From Streptomyces lydicus (GTDB taxonomy: Bacteria > Actinomycetota > Actinomycetes > Streptomycetales > Streptomycetaceae), in assembly GCF_001729485.1 (NCBI RefSeq), contig NZ_CP017157.1, positions 2,170,001 to 2,234,000 on the forward strand: a stretch of 64,000 bases of DNA, written 5' to 3'. Below, piece after piece: positions 17,610 through 25,920 of the stretch. Position 1 is the stretch's first letter; the number at the start of each line of letters is the position of its first letter. A program made the translations under genes and the position numbers. The notes beneath the pieces were generated by a model. It made no database searches and was not told the origin of the DNA. It saw nothing but the letters and a program-made list of their open reading frames with translations.

Positions 17610-19247
17610 TCAGCCGGGTGTTTTCCGAAGCGGGTTCTGTGCTCGTTCTGATCGCTGTGCGGGTGTCGGAGTACCGGCCTCGCTGTGCTCGGTCCGGGCG
17701 GGTTCTCGGGGCTTGGCTGCGGTGGGGCGGGGGTCGCCTGCGGGATGGGTGTTGATCCAGGACAGGCCGCCGATGTCGAGCAGGGTGCGGGCGCGGGTCA
17801 CCGCGACGTAGGCCAGGCGGGCCTCGTCGAGGTTGATCGGCCCGGGGACGGGGGCCCCGTCCCCGTCGCGCTCGTCGAGATCATCGGGGGCGGTGAAGTC
17901 GTCCGCGATGCGCACGCTGGTCCACTCGCGGCCCTTGGCTCGATGTGCCGTGGAGATCGTCACCTCGGCGGTTTCCTCGGGAACGAGACGGCCGAGCGCC
18001 CGCAGCAGGGCCTGCGAGCCGTGCTCATCGACGAGTTCCACCAGCGGCAGCAGGTCGCGTCCGGCCGGGTCGCACTCCGCGTACTCGCGCAGCTCCGCCC
18101 AGCTCGCGAAGAGCGTCAGCTCGGGGTGGGCGGCGCGGCGTCCGTCCTCCAGGGCGTGTGCGGCCCGTGCGAGGGCGGTCAGTGATGCACCACCGCCTGC
18201 GAGCGCCACCCGGCGGCCGGCGTCCAGCTGCCGTATCACTTCGACCATCGCCCCCGCGTTGGTCCGGCACAGGATCGCCTCCGGGGTCCGGGTGCCGCGT
18301 AACTCCGTGTGCAGGGACGCCGCACCGGTGAGCCGGATCGGCGCGTCGACGATCTGCAGCCAGCGGTTCGCCTCGGCGGCCAGCGCGGGGCCGAAGCGGA
18401 AGGACCGGGAGAGGCTGAGCCGGCGACCGTCGAAGCCGGTCATGACGTCGCGGGCGCCGCGCCACCCGTAGATGGCTTGCGCGGAGTCCCCGACCAGCAC
18501 CAGCTGTGCGTGGTCACGCTGGGCCGTGAAGACCTGCTCGACCACGGGGTTGGTGTCCTGTGCCTCGTCGAGGAGCAGGAAGTCCGCCGGGACGACCGGG
18601 TCGCGCAGCGCCCACATCTTCAGGTAGTGGTCGTGCTCGAAGCGGACCGCGCCGTGATCCGGATGCTGCAGGTCGGCCCATGCCTTGCGGGCGTAGGGAA
18701 GGACGAGGCCGGTGAGCTGGGTGTGCAGTGGGGCGGATTCGGCTCCGCGCAGGGGCGGGACGTGGTGGGCGGCGATCTCCCGGTCGGCCGACTGGCAGAA
18801 GCGGGTCACCGTGCGCAGGACGGTGGAGGAGAGCGCCTTGTTGTTGACCCTGCGTGCGCCGATGTGCACGTGGATGCCGTCGTCGATGCCCAGTGCCGCG
18901 CCCGTGCGCCAGCCGGCTTGGCGAGGGGCGTTCAGGCGTGCCTGGTATCTCCTGCCGACGGCGGTGTAGGCGAGGGCGTGTGCGGTGGTGCAGGCGATCT
19001 CGGTGGGGAACCGCCGGGCGGCGTGGCGGGCGACGGCTCGGTTGAAGGCGATATAGCGACCGAGCCGGCCCTGTCGTCGTGCGGAGTGCGCGAGCATCGC
19101 GAGGGTCGTGGTTTTTCCCGTTCCGGCGCCGGCCTGGATCACCAGATGCGAGCCGTTCGAGAAGGCTTCCGCCGCGGCGTGCTGTTCGGGGGTGGGGTGG
19201 TGGGCGTGGGCGGGTGCGGTGGGCCGGGGTCGGGGGCTGGTGTGCAT
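17610..19247 (-). CDS. UvrD/Rep-like superfamily 1 helicase
   Basis: The 545-aa protein is an SF1 DNA helicase. Visible motifs are Walker A VIQAGAGTGKTTT (about residues 33-45), Ia IAFNRAVARHA, motif II LLDEAQDTNP, motif III LVGDSAQAIYGWRGA, SRSFRFGP (IV), STAHRAKGREWTSV (V) and AYVAVTRAR (VI). It is shorter than UvrD or PcrA (about 720-780 aa), lacking large 1B/2B insertions, and resembles F-box-helicase-like or 'AAA family' SF1 proteins. The start ATG 19247 has GAGGAG 9 bp upstream. A frame open to 20873 is antisense to the SNF2 gene and not coding. A nested dyad at 19275-19309 lies 28 nt upstream. It is read divergently from the SNF2-SWIM trio. Confidence 0.9.
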   Translation of the reverse strand: MHTSPRPRPTAPAHAHHPTPEQHAAAEAFSNGSHLVIQAGAGTGKTTTLAMLAHSARRQGRLGRYIAFNRAVARHAARRFPTEIACTTAHALAYTAVGRRYQARLNAPRQAGWRTGAALGIDDGIHVHIGARRVNNKALSSTVLRTVTRFCQSADREIAAHHVPPLRGAESAPLHTQLTGLVLPYARKAWADLQHPDHGAVRFEHDHYLKMWALRDPVVPADFLLLDEAQDTNPVVEQVFTAQRDHAQLVLVGDSAQAIYGWRGARDVMTGFDGRRLSLSRSFRFGPALAAEANRWLQIVDAPIRLTGAASLHTELRGTRTPEAILCRTNAGAMVEVIRQLDAGRRVALAGGGASLTALARAAHALEDGRRAAHPELTLFASWAELREYAECDPAGRDLLPLVELVDEHGSQALLRALGRLVPEETAEVTISTAHRAKGREWTSVRIADDFTAPDDLDERDGDGAPVPGPINLDEARLAYVAVTRARTLLDIGGLSWINTHPAGDPRPTAAKPREPARTEHSEAGTPTPAQRSERAQNPLRKTPG

Positions 19248-19274
19248 GGGGTGTGCTCCTCGATGACGTCGGGT

Positions 19275-19309
19275 GATTACCGAAAGTGAATGCGTCACTG
19301 AATGTAATC
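19275..19309. promoter_or_regulatory. Nested 35-bp dyad, probable operator
   Basis: GATTAC-N4-AGTGA-N5-TCACT-N4-GTAATC is symmetric at both levels. It is A/T-richer than its surroundings and lies 28 bp before the UvrD-like helicase start. The layout suggests a dimer-of-dimers regulator site; the regulator is unknown. Confidence 0.6.
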
Positions 19310-19392
19310 GTTCGCGGGCGGAGTGCGAGATTTTTTCTTGGCCTGTGGATAACTCCGGTGCCGGGCACGTGGGAAGCGTCGGCGGGGAGGCG

Positions 19393-19415
19393 TTGTCAGT
19401 GCCGTCTGCTTCCAT
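19393..19415 (+). promoter_or_regulatory. Weak RecA-NDp/PafBC-type promoter match before the SNF2 operon
   Basis: TTGTCAGTG is perfect, followed by 8 nt and TTCCAT (TAnnnT expected, second position differs). It points toward the SNF2 gene, about 205 bp ahead of its ATG. Confidence 0.35.
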
Positions 19416-19427
19416 CGACATCACGCG

Positions 19428-19467
19428 GAGACGCCGCTGCGGCGTCGCCGAGGCGTCTCGGAGACGC
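19428..19467. repeat. Inverted repeat GAGACGCC/GGCGTCTC plus third half-site
   Basis: GAGACGCC (19428-19435) and GGCGTCTC (19452-19459) form an 8-bp inverted repeat with a 16-nt loop; another GAGACGC follows at 19461. Could be a leader hairpin or operator for the SNF2 operon. Confidence 0.45.
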
Positions 19468-19619
19468 AGACATGGCAGAGGCACGGAAGTGCGGAGACGG
19501 GGGAAGGCGGAGGCGATGCAGGGGGCTCGAGAGGCGCGGGAGAGGCCGTGCGTGCGGCCGTAGACTCGCAGGTCGGACGCGGACCGGCGGCGACGGAACA
19601 GAGAGCAGGGGACGACGGC

Positions 19620-22502
19620 ATGACCGGGCAGTGGAACGGCGGGGAGAGCGCCGACGCCGCGGTCCGCTGCGCCGTGGCCTTCCTTCCCGCCCAGCCGCCG
19701 CGCGCCGGGAAGATCGGCCTCTGGCGGCCCGACGGCGGGCCGCTCCCCGCTGCCGGGAGCACGGTGAGCGCGGGGAGCGCAGCAGGGGCGCGGCAGGTGG
19801 GCGACGGCGCCGAACCGGCGGGGCTGACGGTCGCGCGTCGGCACGGCAACGGCGCTCGCAGCCGTACGGTGCCGGCGCTGCTGCTTCCGCTGGCCGAGGC
19901 CGTCCCGCTGCTGCTCCGGGCCCGGCACGATCCGGCCGCCGACCCGGCGGCCGCCTGCTGGGGAGCCGCGACCCACCACGCCCTGCACCTCGCCGCGCGC
20001 GGCAGACTGCTGCCGGGCCTGACCGCCGACGACACCGACGCGTGGCGCGCCGGACCCCTCGACCCCGAAGACGTCGCGCACCTGCGTGCCATCGCCGCCG
20101 CCATGCCCGCGGAGGCGTATCCCGTGCCGCTCCCCGGCAGCGGTCCGCTCCAGCTCCACGACCCCGCGGCCCTGGTCCGGCTCTACGTGGACGCGGTTGT
20201 CGACGCGCTGCCCCGCACACCCGCCGCCGGACTCGTGGCCGGCGCCCCGTTCGCCGCGAGCGAGCCCCGGCACCTTCCCGGCGCGCGGGAATGGGCCGCC
20301 GAGGTCGCGGCCGGAGTCGACGCCGGCGTACGGCTCTCCCTGCGCCTCGACCTCGCGCCGCACCAGCTCTTCGACTCCCGCGAGGAGCACCGGGCGGGCG
20401 AGGCCGACGAGCGCCGCGCCGCGGCCGCCGTCCTGCAGGTGCACAGCCTCACCGACCCCACGCTGGTCGCCGACGCCCGCGCCCTGTGGGAGGGCGAGGG
20501 CCCCGACCACTTCGGGCCACGCTCCCGCGTCGACACCCTCCTGGCCCTGCGCCGCGCCGCCCGCGTCTGGAGCCCGCTCACCCGCCTGCTGGACCGGCCG
20601 GTCCCCGACGTACTGCCGCTGGGCGAGGACGAGTTGTACGAGCTGCTGGGGGAGGCCGCCCCTCGGCTGGGCGCCGCCGGGGTGGCGGTCCACTGGCCCA
20701 AGGAGCTGGCCCGCGGACTGACCGCGTCGGCGGTGCTGCGCCCGGCGCCGGGCTCCGCGGCCGACGGGTTCGGCTTCTTCGACACGCGTGAACTGCTGCA
20801 GTTCCGCTGGCAGGTCGCGATGGACGGGGCGCCGCTGACGGAGGCGGAGATGGACGCCCTCGCCGAGGCGCACCGGCCGGTCGTCCGGCTGCGCGACCAG
20901 TGGGTCCTGGTCGACCCCGGGCTCGTCCGTAAGGCCCGCAAACGCGAACTGGGCTATCTGGAGCCGGTCGACGCCCTCGCCGCGACGCTCAACGGCACCG
21001 CGGAGGTCGACGGCGAACAGGTCGAGGTGGTGCCCCTCGGGGCGCTCGCCGCGTTGCGAGCCCGCCTCACCACCGAAGCGGCCCCGCTACCCCAGCCCCC
21101 GGCACTGCGCGCGACGCTCCGCGACTACCAACTGCGCGGCATGGCCTGGCTCGACACCATGACGTCCCTCGGCCTCGGCGGCTGCCTCGCCGACGACATG
21201 GGCCTGGGCAAGACGATCACCGTCATCGCGCTCCACCTGCACCGGCGGCCCACCGAACCGGTCCTCGTGGTGTGCCCCGCCTCCCTCCTCGGCAACTGGC
21301 AGCGCGAGATCGAGCGGTTCGCGCCCGGCACGCCCGTACGGCGGTTCCACGGTGCCGGCCGGAGTCTCGACGACCTGCCCGGCGGGTTCGTCCTGACCAC
21401 CTACGGCACGATGCGCAGCAGCGCCGCCCAACTGGCCGCACGCCGTTGGGCATGGGTGGTCGCCGACGAGGCCCAGCACGTGAAGAACCCGCGGTCCTCG
21501 ACCGCCAAGGCACTGCGCGGCATCACGGCACCCGCGCGGATCGCCCTCACCGGCACGCCCGTGGAGAACAACCTCTCCGAGCTGTGGGCCCTGTTGGACT
21601 GGACGACGCCCGGACTCCTCGGCCCGCTCAAGACGTTCCGCGCGCTGCACGCCCGGGAGGTCGAAGGCGGCGAGGACCCGGAGGCGGCCGAACGGCTGGC
21701 CAGGCTGGTGCGTCCGTTCATCCTGCGGCGCAAGAAGTCCGACCCCGGGATCGCTCCCGAGCTTCCGCCGAAGACCGAGACCGACCACCCGGTGGCGCTG
21801 GGGCGCGAACAGGCCGCGCTGTATCAGGCCGTCGTCCGCGAAACCCTCGCCCGGATCGAGGCGGCCGAGGGCATCGCCCGCCGCGGCCTGGTCATGAAGC
21901 TGCTCACCGCCCTCAAGCAGATCTGCAACCACCCCGCGCAGTACCTCAAGGAGGCCGCACCGGGCCTGGCCGCCCGCTCCGGGAAGCTCGAACTCCTCGA
22001 CGAACTCCTGGACACCATCCTCGCCGAGGGCGGTGCCACGCTGGTCTTCACCCAGTACGTGGGGATGGCGCGGCTGCTGGAGAAGCACCTCGCCGCGCGC
22101 GGTGTCCCCACCCAGCTGCTGCACGGCGGCACCCCCGTCGCCGAACGGGAGAAGATGGTCGACCGCTTCCAGTCCGGACAGGCCCCGGTCTTCCTGCTCT
22201 CCCTCAAGGCCGCCGGCACCGGGCTGAACCTCACCCGCGCCGGACACGTGATCCACTACGACCGCTGGTGGAACCCGGCGGTGGAGGAACAGGCCACCGA
22301 CCGCGCCTACCGCATCGGCCAGACCCAGCCCGTCCAGGTCCACCGGCTGATCGCCGAAGGCACCGTCGAGGACAACATCGCCCAGCTCCTCGGCGCCAAA
22401 CGGGCGCTGGCCGACGCCGTGCTCTCCGGGGGAGAGACCGCGCTGACCGAACTGTCCGATGCCGAACTGGCCGATCTCGTCTCCCTCAGGAGGGCCGGAT
22501 GA
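19620..22502 (+). CDS. SNF2-family DNA-dependent ATPase/helicase
   Basis: The 960-aa protein is a SWI2/SNF2 ATPase that translocates on double-stranded DNA. An N-terminal half (about 1-480) matches the bacterial SNF2-associated region. The motor follows: Walker A DDMGLGKT (about 526-533), DEAQ box (about 615-618), TGTPVENN (motif III), and in the second lobe VFTQYVGMARLLEKHL, SLKAAGTGLNLT and ATDRAYRIGQ. It resembles HepA/RapA-like and SSO1653-type enzymes; a chromatin role is not expected, so repair or remodelling of stalled complexes is the likely class of job. ATG 19620 follows AGGGGA; the frame is open to 19548. Its stop overlaps the next ATG (ATGA), showing translational coupling with the SWIM gene. 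Confidence 0.93.
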   Translation: MTGQWNGGESADAAVRCAVAFLPAQPPRAGKIGLWRPDGGPLPAAGSTVSAGSAAGARQVGDGAEPAGLTVARRHGNGARSRTVPALLLPLAEAVPLLLRARHDPAADPAAACWGAATHHALHLAARGRLLPGLTADDTDAWRAGPLDPEDVAHLRAIAAAMPAEAYPVPLPGSGPLQLHDPAALVRLYVDAVVDALPRTPAAGLVAGAPFAASEPRHLPGAREWAAEVAAGVDAGVRLSLRLDLAPHQLFDSREEHRAGEADERRAAAAVLQVHSLTDPTLVADARALWEGEGPDHFGPRSRVDTLLALRRAARVWSPLTRLLDRPVPDVLPLGEDELYELLGEAAPRLGAAGVAVHWPKELARGLTASAVLRPAPGSAADGFGFFDTRELLQFRWQVAMDGAPLTEAEMDALAEAHRPVVRLRDQWVLVDPGLVRKARKRELGYLEPVDALAATLNGTAEVDGEQVEVVPLGALAALRARLTTEAAPLPQPPALRATLRDYQLRGMAWLDTMTSLGLGGCLADDMGLGKTITVIALHLHRRPTEPVLVVCPASLLGNWQREIERFAPGTPVRRFHGAGRSLDDLPGGFVLTTYGTMRSSAAQLAARRWAWVVADEAQHVKNPRSSTAKALRGITAPARIALTGTPVENNLSELWALLDWTTPGLLGPLKTFRALHAREVEGGEDPEAAERLARLVRPFILRRKKSDPGIAPELPPKTETDHPVALGREQAALYQAVVRETLARIEAAEGIARRGLVMKLLTALKQICNHPAQYLKEAAPGLAARSGKLELLDELLDTILAEGGATLVFTQYVGMARLLEKHLAARGVPTQLLHGGTPVAEREKMVDRFQSGQAPVFLLSLKAAGTGLNLTRAGHVIHYDRWWNPAVEEQATDRAYRIGQTQPVQVHRLIAEGTVEDNIAQLLGAKRALADAVLSGGETALTELSDAELADLVSLRRAG

Positions 22503-23962
22503 CCCCCCGCACCCCGGCCGGCCGCCGCACCCCCGCGTACGCCGCCGCCACCCGCGCCGACCGGTCGCGCACCTTCCCGCCGCTGCCGGCCCGGACCGGC
22601 GCCCGCGGCCTGTTCGCCGCCTCGTGGTGGGGGAGCGCCTGGCTGGACGCGCTGGAGACCACCGCCCTGGACAGCGCCCGGCTCGCCCGCGGCCGGACCT
22701 ACGCCCGTGACGGCCACGTCGACACCATCAACGTCACCCCGGGCCGCGTCATCGCCACCGTACGCGGCAGCAGACCCCGCCCGTACAGTGCCGAGATCCG
22801 CCTCCGCACCCTCAGCGACCAGGAATGGGACACCCTCCTGGACGCGATCGCCGCGGAACCCGCCCAACTCACCGCCCTGCTGGCCAAGAAGCTGCCCAGC
22901 GCGCTGGCCGACAGCGAGGTGCGCCTCCTGCCGGGGCCGGGAGACCTCGTCCCCCGGTGCTCGTGCCCCGACAACGGCAGACCCTGCAAGCACGCCGCCG
23001 CCCTCTGCTTCCAGGTGGCCCGCCTGCTGGACGCCGACCCGTTCGTCCTGCTGCTGATGCGCGGCCGCGGCGAACGCGAACTCCTCGACGAACTCTCCCG
23101 CCGCAACACCGCGCTGACCGCCCGCGAAGCCCGCGCCCACACCCGGCGCGACACGGCCCCGGCCACCGGCGGCGCCGCGGACGGGGGACCCGCCCCGGCC
23201 GCCACCGGGGAGTGGAATGCCGCGGACCCGGCCACCGCGCCGCGGGCCGGTGCACCGGACGCAGCCGCTGCGCCGGAGACGGCCCGGCCCGGTGTGCTCG
23301 CCCGCGCCGCCCTCGCCGACCGCCCCCGCCCGCCGCTCCCGCCGACCGTGCCGCTGCCCGCGCAGCCCGGCCGCCCACCCGCCCTGCCCGACGGCGACGG
23401 GCTGCCGTTCGACCCCGACACCCTCACCTTCCTGGCCGCCGACGCCGCGGACCGCGCCCACGCCTGCCTGTCCGCCGCGGCACCCCCGCCCCCCGGCGGC
23501 GCCCGGCCCGGCCACCACAGCCCCTTCCCGGACCTGCCCCCGTGGGAGGACGCCGTCCGCCTGGCCGCCACCGCCCACCCCACCGCCGGACTGACCGCCA
23601 CCACCCGCGCCCTGTACCGCGACCTCGCCGCGGCGACCGGCCGCGCACCCACCGACGTCGCCCGCTCCGTGGCGGCCTGGCGGCAGGGCGGCCCCGAAGG
23701 ACTCACCCTCCTCGACACCACCTGGAACCCACCGGCCGGCGACTTCGACCGGGCCCGCAGCGCCCTCCTCGCCGCCGACCTCCCCGCCCTGCGCCCCCGC
23801 CACAACCACCTCACCGACCCCGAGCGCGGCATCCAGCTCCGCTTCGGCCACGACAACCGCTGGTACCCCTACGAGGCCGAGCCCGGCACCGACGACTGGT
23901 GGCCCACCGGCCCCGCCGACCCCGACCCCGTAGGCGCTCTCACCACCCTCCTCGCGCGATGA
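22499..23962 (+). CDS. SWIM zinc-finger protein
   Basis: The 487-aa protein carries a SWIM zinc-binding motif, CSCPDNGRPCKH (about residues 154-166), fitting C-x-C-x(n)-C-x-H. SWIM domains are known to occur with SNF2 ATPases, in the same protein or next to it, and probably bind DNA or protein. The N-terminal FAASWWGSAWLDALE and YARDGHVDTINV (about 41-85) are typical of this bacterial SWIM family. A Pro/Ala-rich linker (about 220-290) separates a C-terminal helical region. ATG 22499 overlaps the SNF2 stop by ATGA and has AGGAGG just upstream; its own stop overlaps the next start in the same way. The trio is therefore one operon. Confidence 0.92.
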   Translation: MTPRTPAGRRTPAYAAATRADRSRTFPPLPARTGARGLFAASWWGSAWLDALETTALDSARLARGRTYARDGHVDTINVTPGRVIATVRGSRPRPYSAEIRLRTLSDQEWDTLLDAIAAEPAQLTALLAKKLPSALADSEVRLLPGPGDLVPRCSCPDNGRPCKHAAALCFQVARLLDADPFVLLLMRGRGERELLDELSRRNTALTAREARAHTRRDTAPATGGAADGGPAPAATGEWNAADPATAPRAGAPDAAAAPETARPGVLARAALADRPRPPLPPTVPLPAQPGRPPALPDGDGLPFDPDTLTFLAADAADRAHACLSAAAPPPPGGARPGHHSPFPDLPPWEDAVRLAATAHPTAGLTATTRALYRDLAAATGRAPTDVARSVAAWRQGGPEGLTLLDTTWNPPAGDFDRARSALLAADLPALRPRHNHLTDPERGIQLRFGHDNRWYPYEAEPGTDDWWPTGPADPDPVGALTTLLAR

Positions 23963-25872
23963 CTAACCTCGCCTCCGTGGAAGGTCTCGACACACTCACC
24001 CGGTCCCTCGCCCGGCGCACCCCCGAGCAGCTCGCCGCACTCCTCACCCGGCACGCCGAGCCGCTCGCCCGCCGGCCCGCGCCCACCGAACTCCGCGGCC
24101 TGGCCAGCGCATTGTGGTCCTACGAAACCCTCCACCACCTGGTGCTGCATCTCGACCACCCGCGCCTCAAGGTGCTCGCCACCACCGCCCGCATCAGCCA
24201 GGAACGCGCCGCGCAGGACACCCCAGGCCCCGCCGCCCCCGCCCCGGGCGCCGACTACCAGTCCCTGATGGCGCACCGGCTGTCCTTCGCCCAACTGGCC
24301 ACCGCCCCCGTCCCGCCCGAGGACGTCCTCGCCGCGCTGGGCGCCACCGGAGCCGCACGCGGCGCCGCCGAAAGCGCCCTGCGCGCCCTCTACGACGACG
24401 CCCTCGCCGCACTCACCGAGGACGGCGCCGTTGTCGTCCCGCCACGCACCCCCCAGCTCCTCGCCGCCCACGATCTCGGCCCGTTCCGCCCCGAAGCCCC
24501 CCGCCCCTCCCCGGACGCCCCCGCCGGTGCCGGAACACCCGTAGCGGCGGTCCCCGCGACCTCCCCGCACGACGAGTCCCGGGCCGCCGCGGCGACCCTC
24601 GCCGCGACCGCGGACCGCCTGCTGGCCTCCCTCGCGACGCAGCCCGCCGCGCTGCGCAAGTCCGGCGGCCTGGCCGTACGGGAGATCAAACGGCTGGCCA
24701 AGGCGGCCGGCGCCGGGGAACCGCACACCCGCCTCCTCCTCGACCTCGCCCTCGCCGCCGGCCTGATCGCACTGACCCGCACCCCGGCCGGCATCACCGC
24801 CCTGCCTACCGGCGCCTACGACGACTGGCTGGCCCACCCGCCCGGGCGGCGCCTCGCCCCGCTCCTCGCGGCGTGGTCCGCCCTGTGGGCCATCCCCACC
24901 CACACCCCGTTCGGTGAGACCCCCACCGCGCTGGTCCGCGGCCACGACCGGCACGCCCCCGCCCTCCGGCACGCCCTCCTCGCCACACTCGCGACCGTGC
25001 CGCACGCGGCCGGCACGCCCCTCGCGGGCCCGGCCCCCGGCACCGTGCCGCACGGGCTCCTGCGGGCAGCGGACTGGCACCGTCCGCTCGCCGTCACCGC
25101 CCAGCCCATGGCCGAGGACCGCGCCGCGCACACCCTGGACGAAGCGGCCTATCTGGGGCTGGCCGCCCACGGCACCCTCACCCCGCTCGGCCGGGCACTG
25201 CTCGCCGACCCGCACTCCCTCGACGAGCCGCTCGCCGACCTGCTCCCGCCGCTGCTCGAACAGGCCCACTTCCAGGCCGATCTGACCGCCGTGGTGCCAG
25301 GACGCCCCACCGCTGCGCTCGCCGGACTGCTCACCTCCGCCGCCGACCGGGAATCCGAGGAGCACGCCGTCACCTGGCGGTTCACCCCCGCCTCGGTACG
25401 CCGCGCGCTGGACACCGGCCACACCGCCGACGCCCTCCTCGACGCCCTCACCCGCGCCTCGACGACCGGCGACCTGCCGCAGCCGCTGCGCTACCTCGTC
25501 CAGGACGCCGCCCGCGCCCACGGCCGGATGCGGGTACTGCCCGCCGCCTGCTGCATCCGCTCCGACGACGAAACCCTCATCAAGGAACTGGCCGCACACC
25601 GCGCCCTGGGCGACCTCGCTCTGCGCGTCATCGCCCCGACCGTCCTGGTCAGCGGCCGCCCGCCGGCCGCCACCCTGGACGCCCTGCGTGCCGCCGGCTA
25701 CGCCCCCGCGCTGGAATCCGACACCGGCACCACCACCGTCGAACGCCTCCCCGCGCACCGCACGACCGCGCCCGGCGCCACCCGGGATCCGCAGGCCCCG
25801 CTCGCCCTCGCGCACCGCCTCCTGGGACTGTCACCGCAGCCCGGGGAGGCCACCGCGACCGGCGGCGGATGA
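23959..25872 (+). CDS. Helicase-associated (XPB/Ssl2 N-terminal-like) protein
   Basis: The 637-aa protein resembles actinobacterial proteins annotated 'helicase-associated domain', the Helicase_C_3 type (compare mycobacterial Rv0862c, which lies next to the XPB helicase). The C-terminal stretch LRYLVQDAARAHGRMRV ... VIAPTVLVSGRPP ... LRAAGYAPALE is the clearest match. The N-terminal half (ELRGLASALWSYETLHHLVLHLDHPRLKVL) is helical, and a winged-helix-like region follows (about 210-280). No Walker A is present, so it is not itself a helicase. It starts at ATG 23959, overlapping the SWIM stop. Pairing with a SNF2 rather than XPB motor here is notable. Confidence 0.82.
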   Translation: MTNLASVEGLDTLTRSLARRTPEQLAALLTRHAEPLARRPAPTELRGLASALWSYETLHHLVLHLDHPRLKVLATTARISQERAAQDTPGPAAPAPGADYQSLMAHRLSFAQLATAPVPPEDVLAALGATGAARGAAESALRALYDDALAALTEDGAVVVPPRTPQLLAAHDLGPFRPEAPRPSPDAPAGAGTPVAAVPATSPHDESRAAAATLAATADRLLASLATQPAALRKSGGLAVREIKRLAKAAGAGEPHTRLLLDLALAAGLIALTRTPAGITALPTGAYDDWLAHPPGRRLAPLLAAWSALWAIPTHTPFGETPTALVRGHDRHAPALRHALLATLATVPHAAGTPLAGPAPGTVPHGLLRAADWHRPLAVTAQPMAEDRAAHTLDEAAYLGLAAHGTLTPLGRALLADPHSLDEPLADLLPPLLEQAHFQADLTAVVPGRPTAALAGLLTSAADRESEEHAVTWRFTPASVRRALDTGHTADALLDALTRASTTGDLPQPLRYLVQDAARAHGRMRVLPAACCIRSDDETLIKELAAHRALGDLALRVIAPTVLVSGRPPAATLDALRAAGYAPALESDTGTTTVERLPAHRTTAPGATRDPQAPLALAHRLLGLSPQPGEATATGGG

Positions 25873-25879
25873 CCCGTGG

Positions 25880-25909
25880 GCGGGCCGGCCCCTCGCGGGG
25901 GCGGCCCGC
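25880..25909 (+). terminator. Terminator of the SNF2-SWIM operon
   Basis: A 13-bp stem with one mismatch (GCGGGCCGGCCCC with GGGGGCGGCCCGC, 4-nt loop) lies 7 bp after the last stop, between convergent genes. Confidence 0.65.
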
Positions 25910-25920
25910 TGCCCCGCCCC

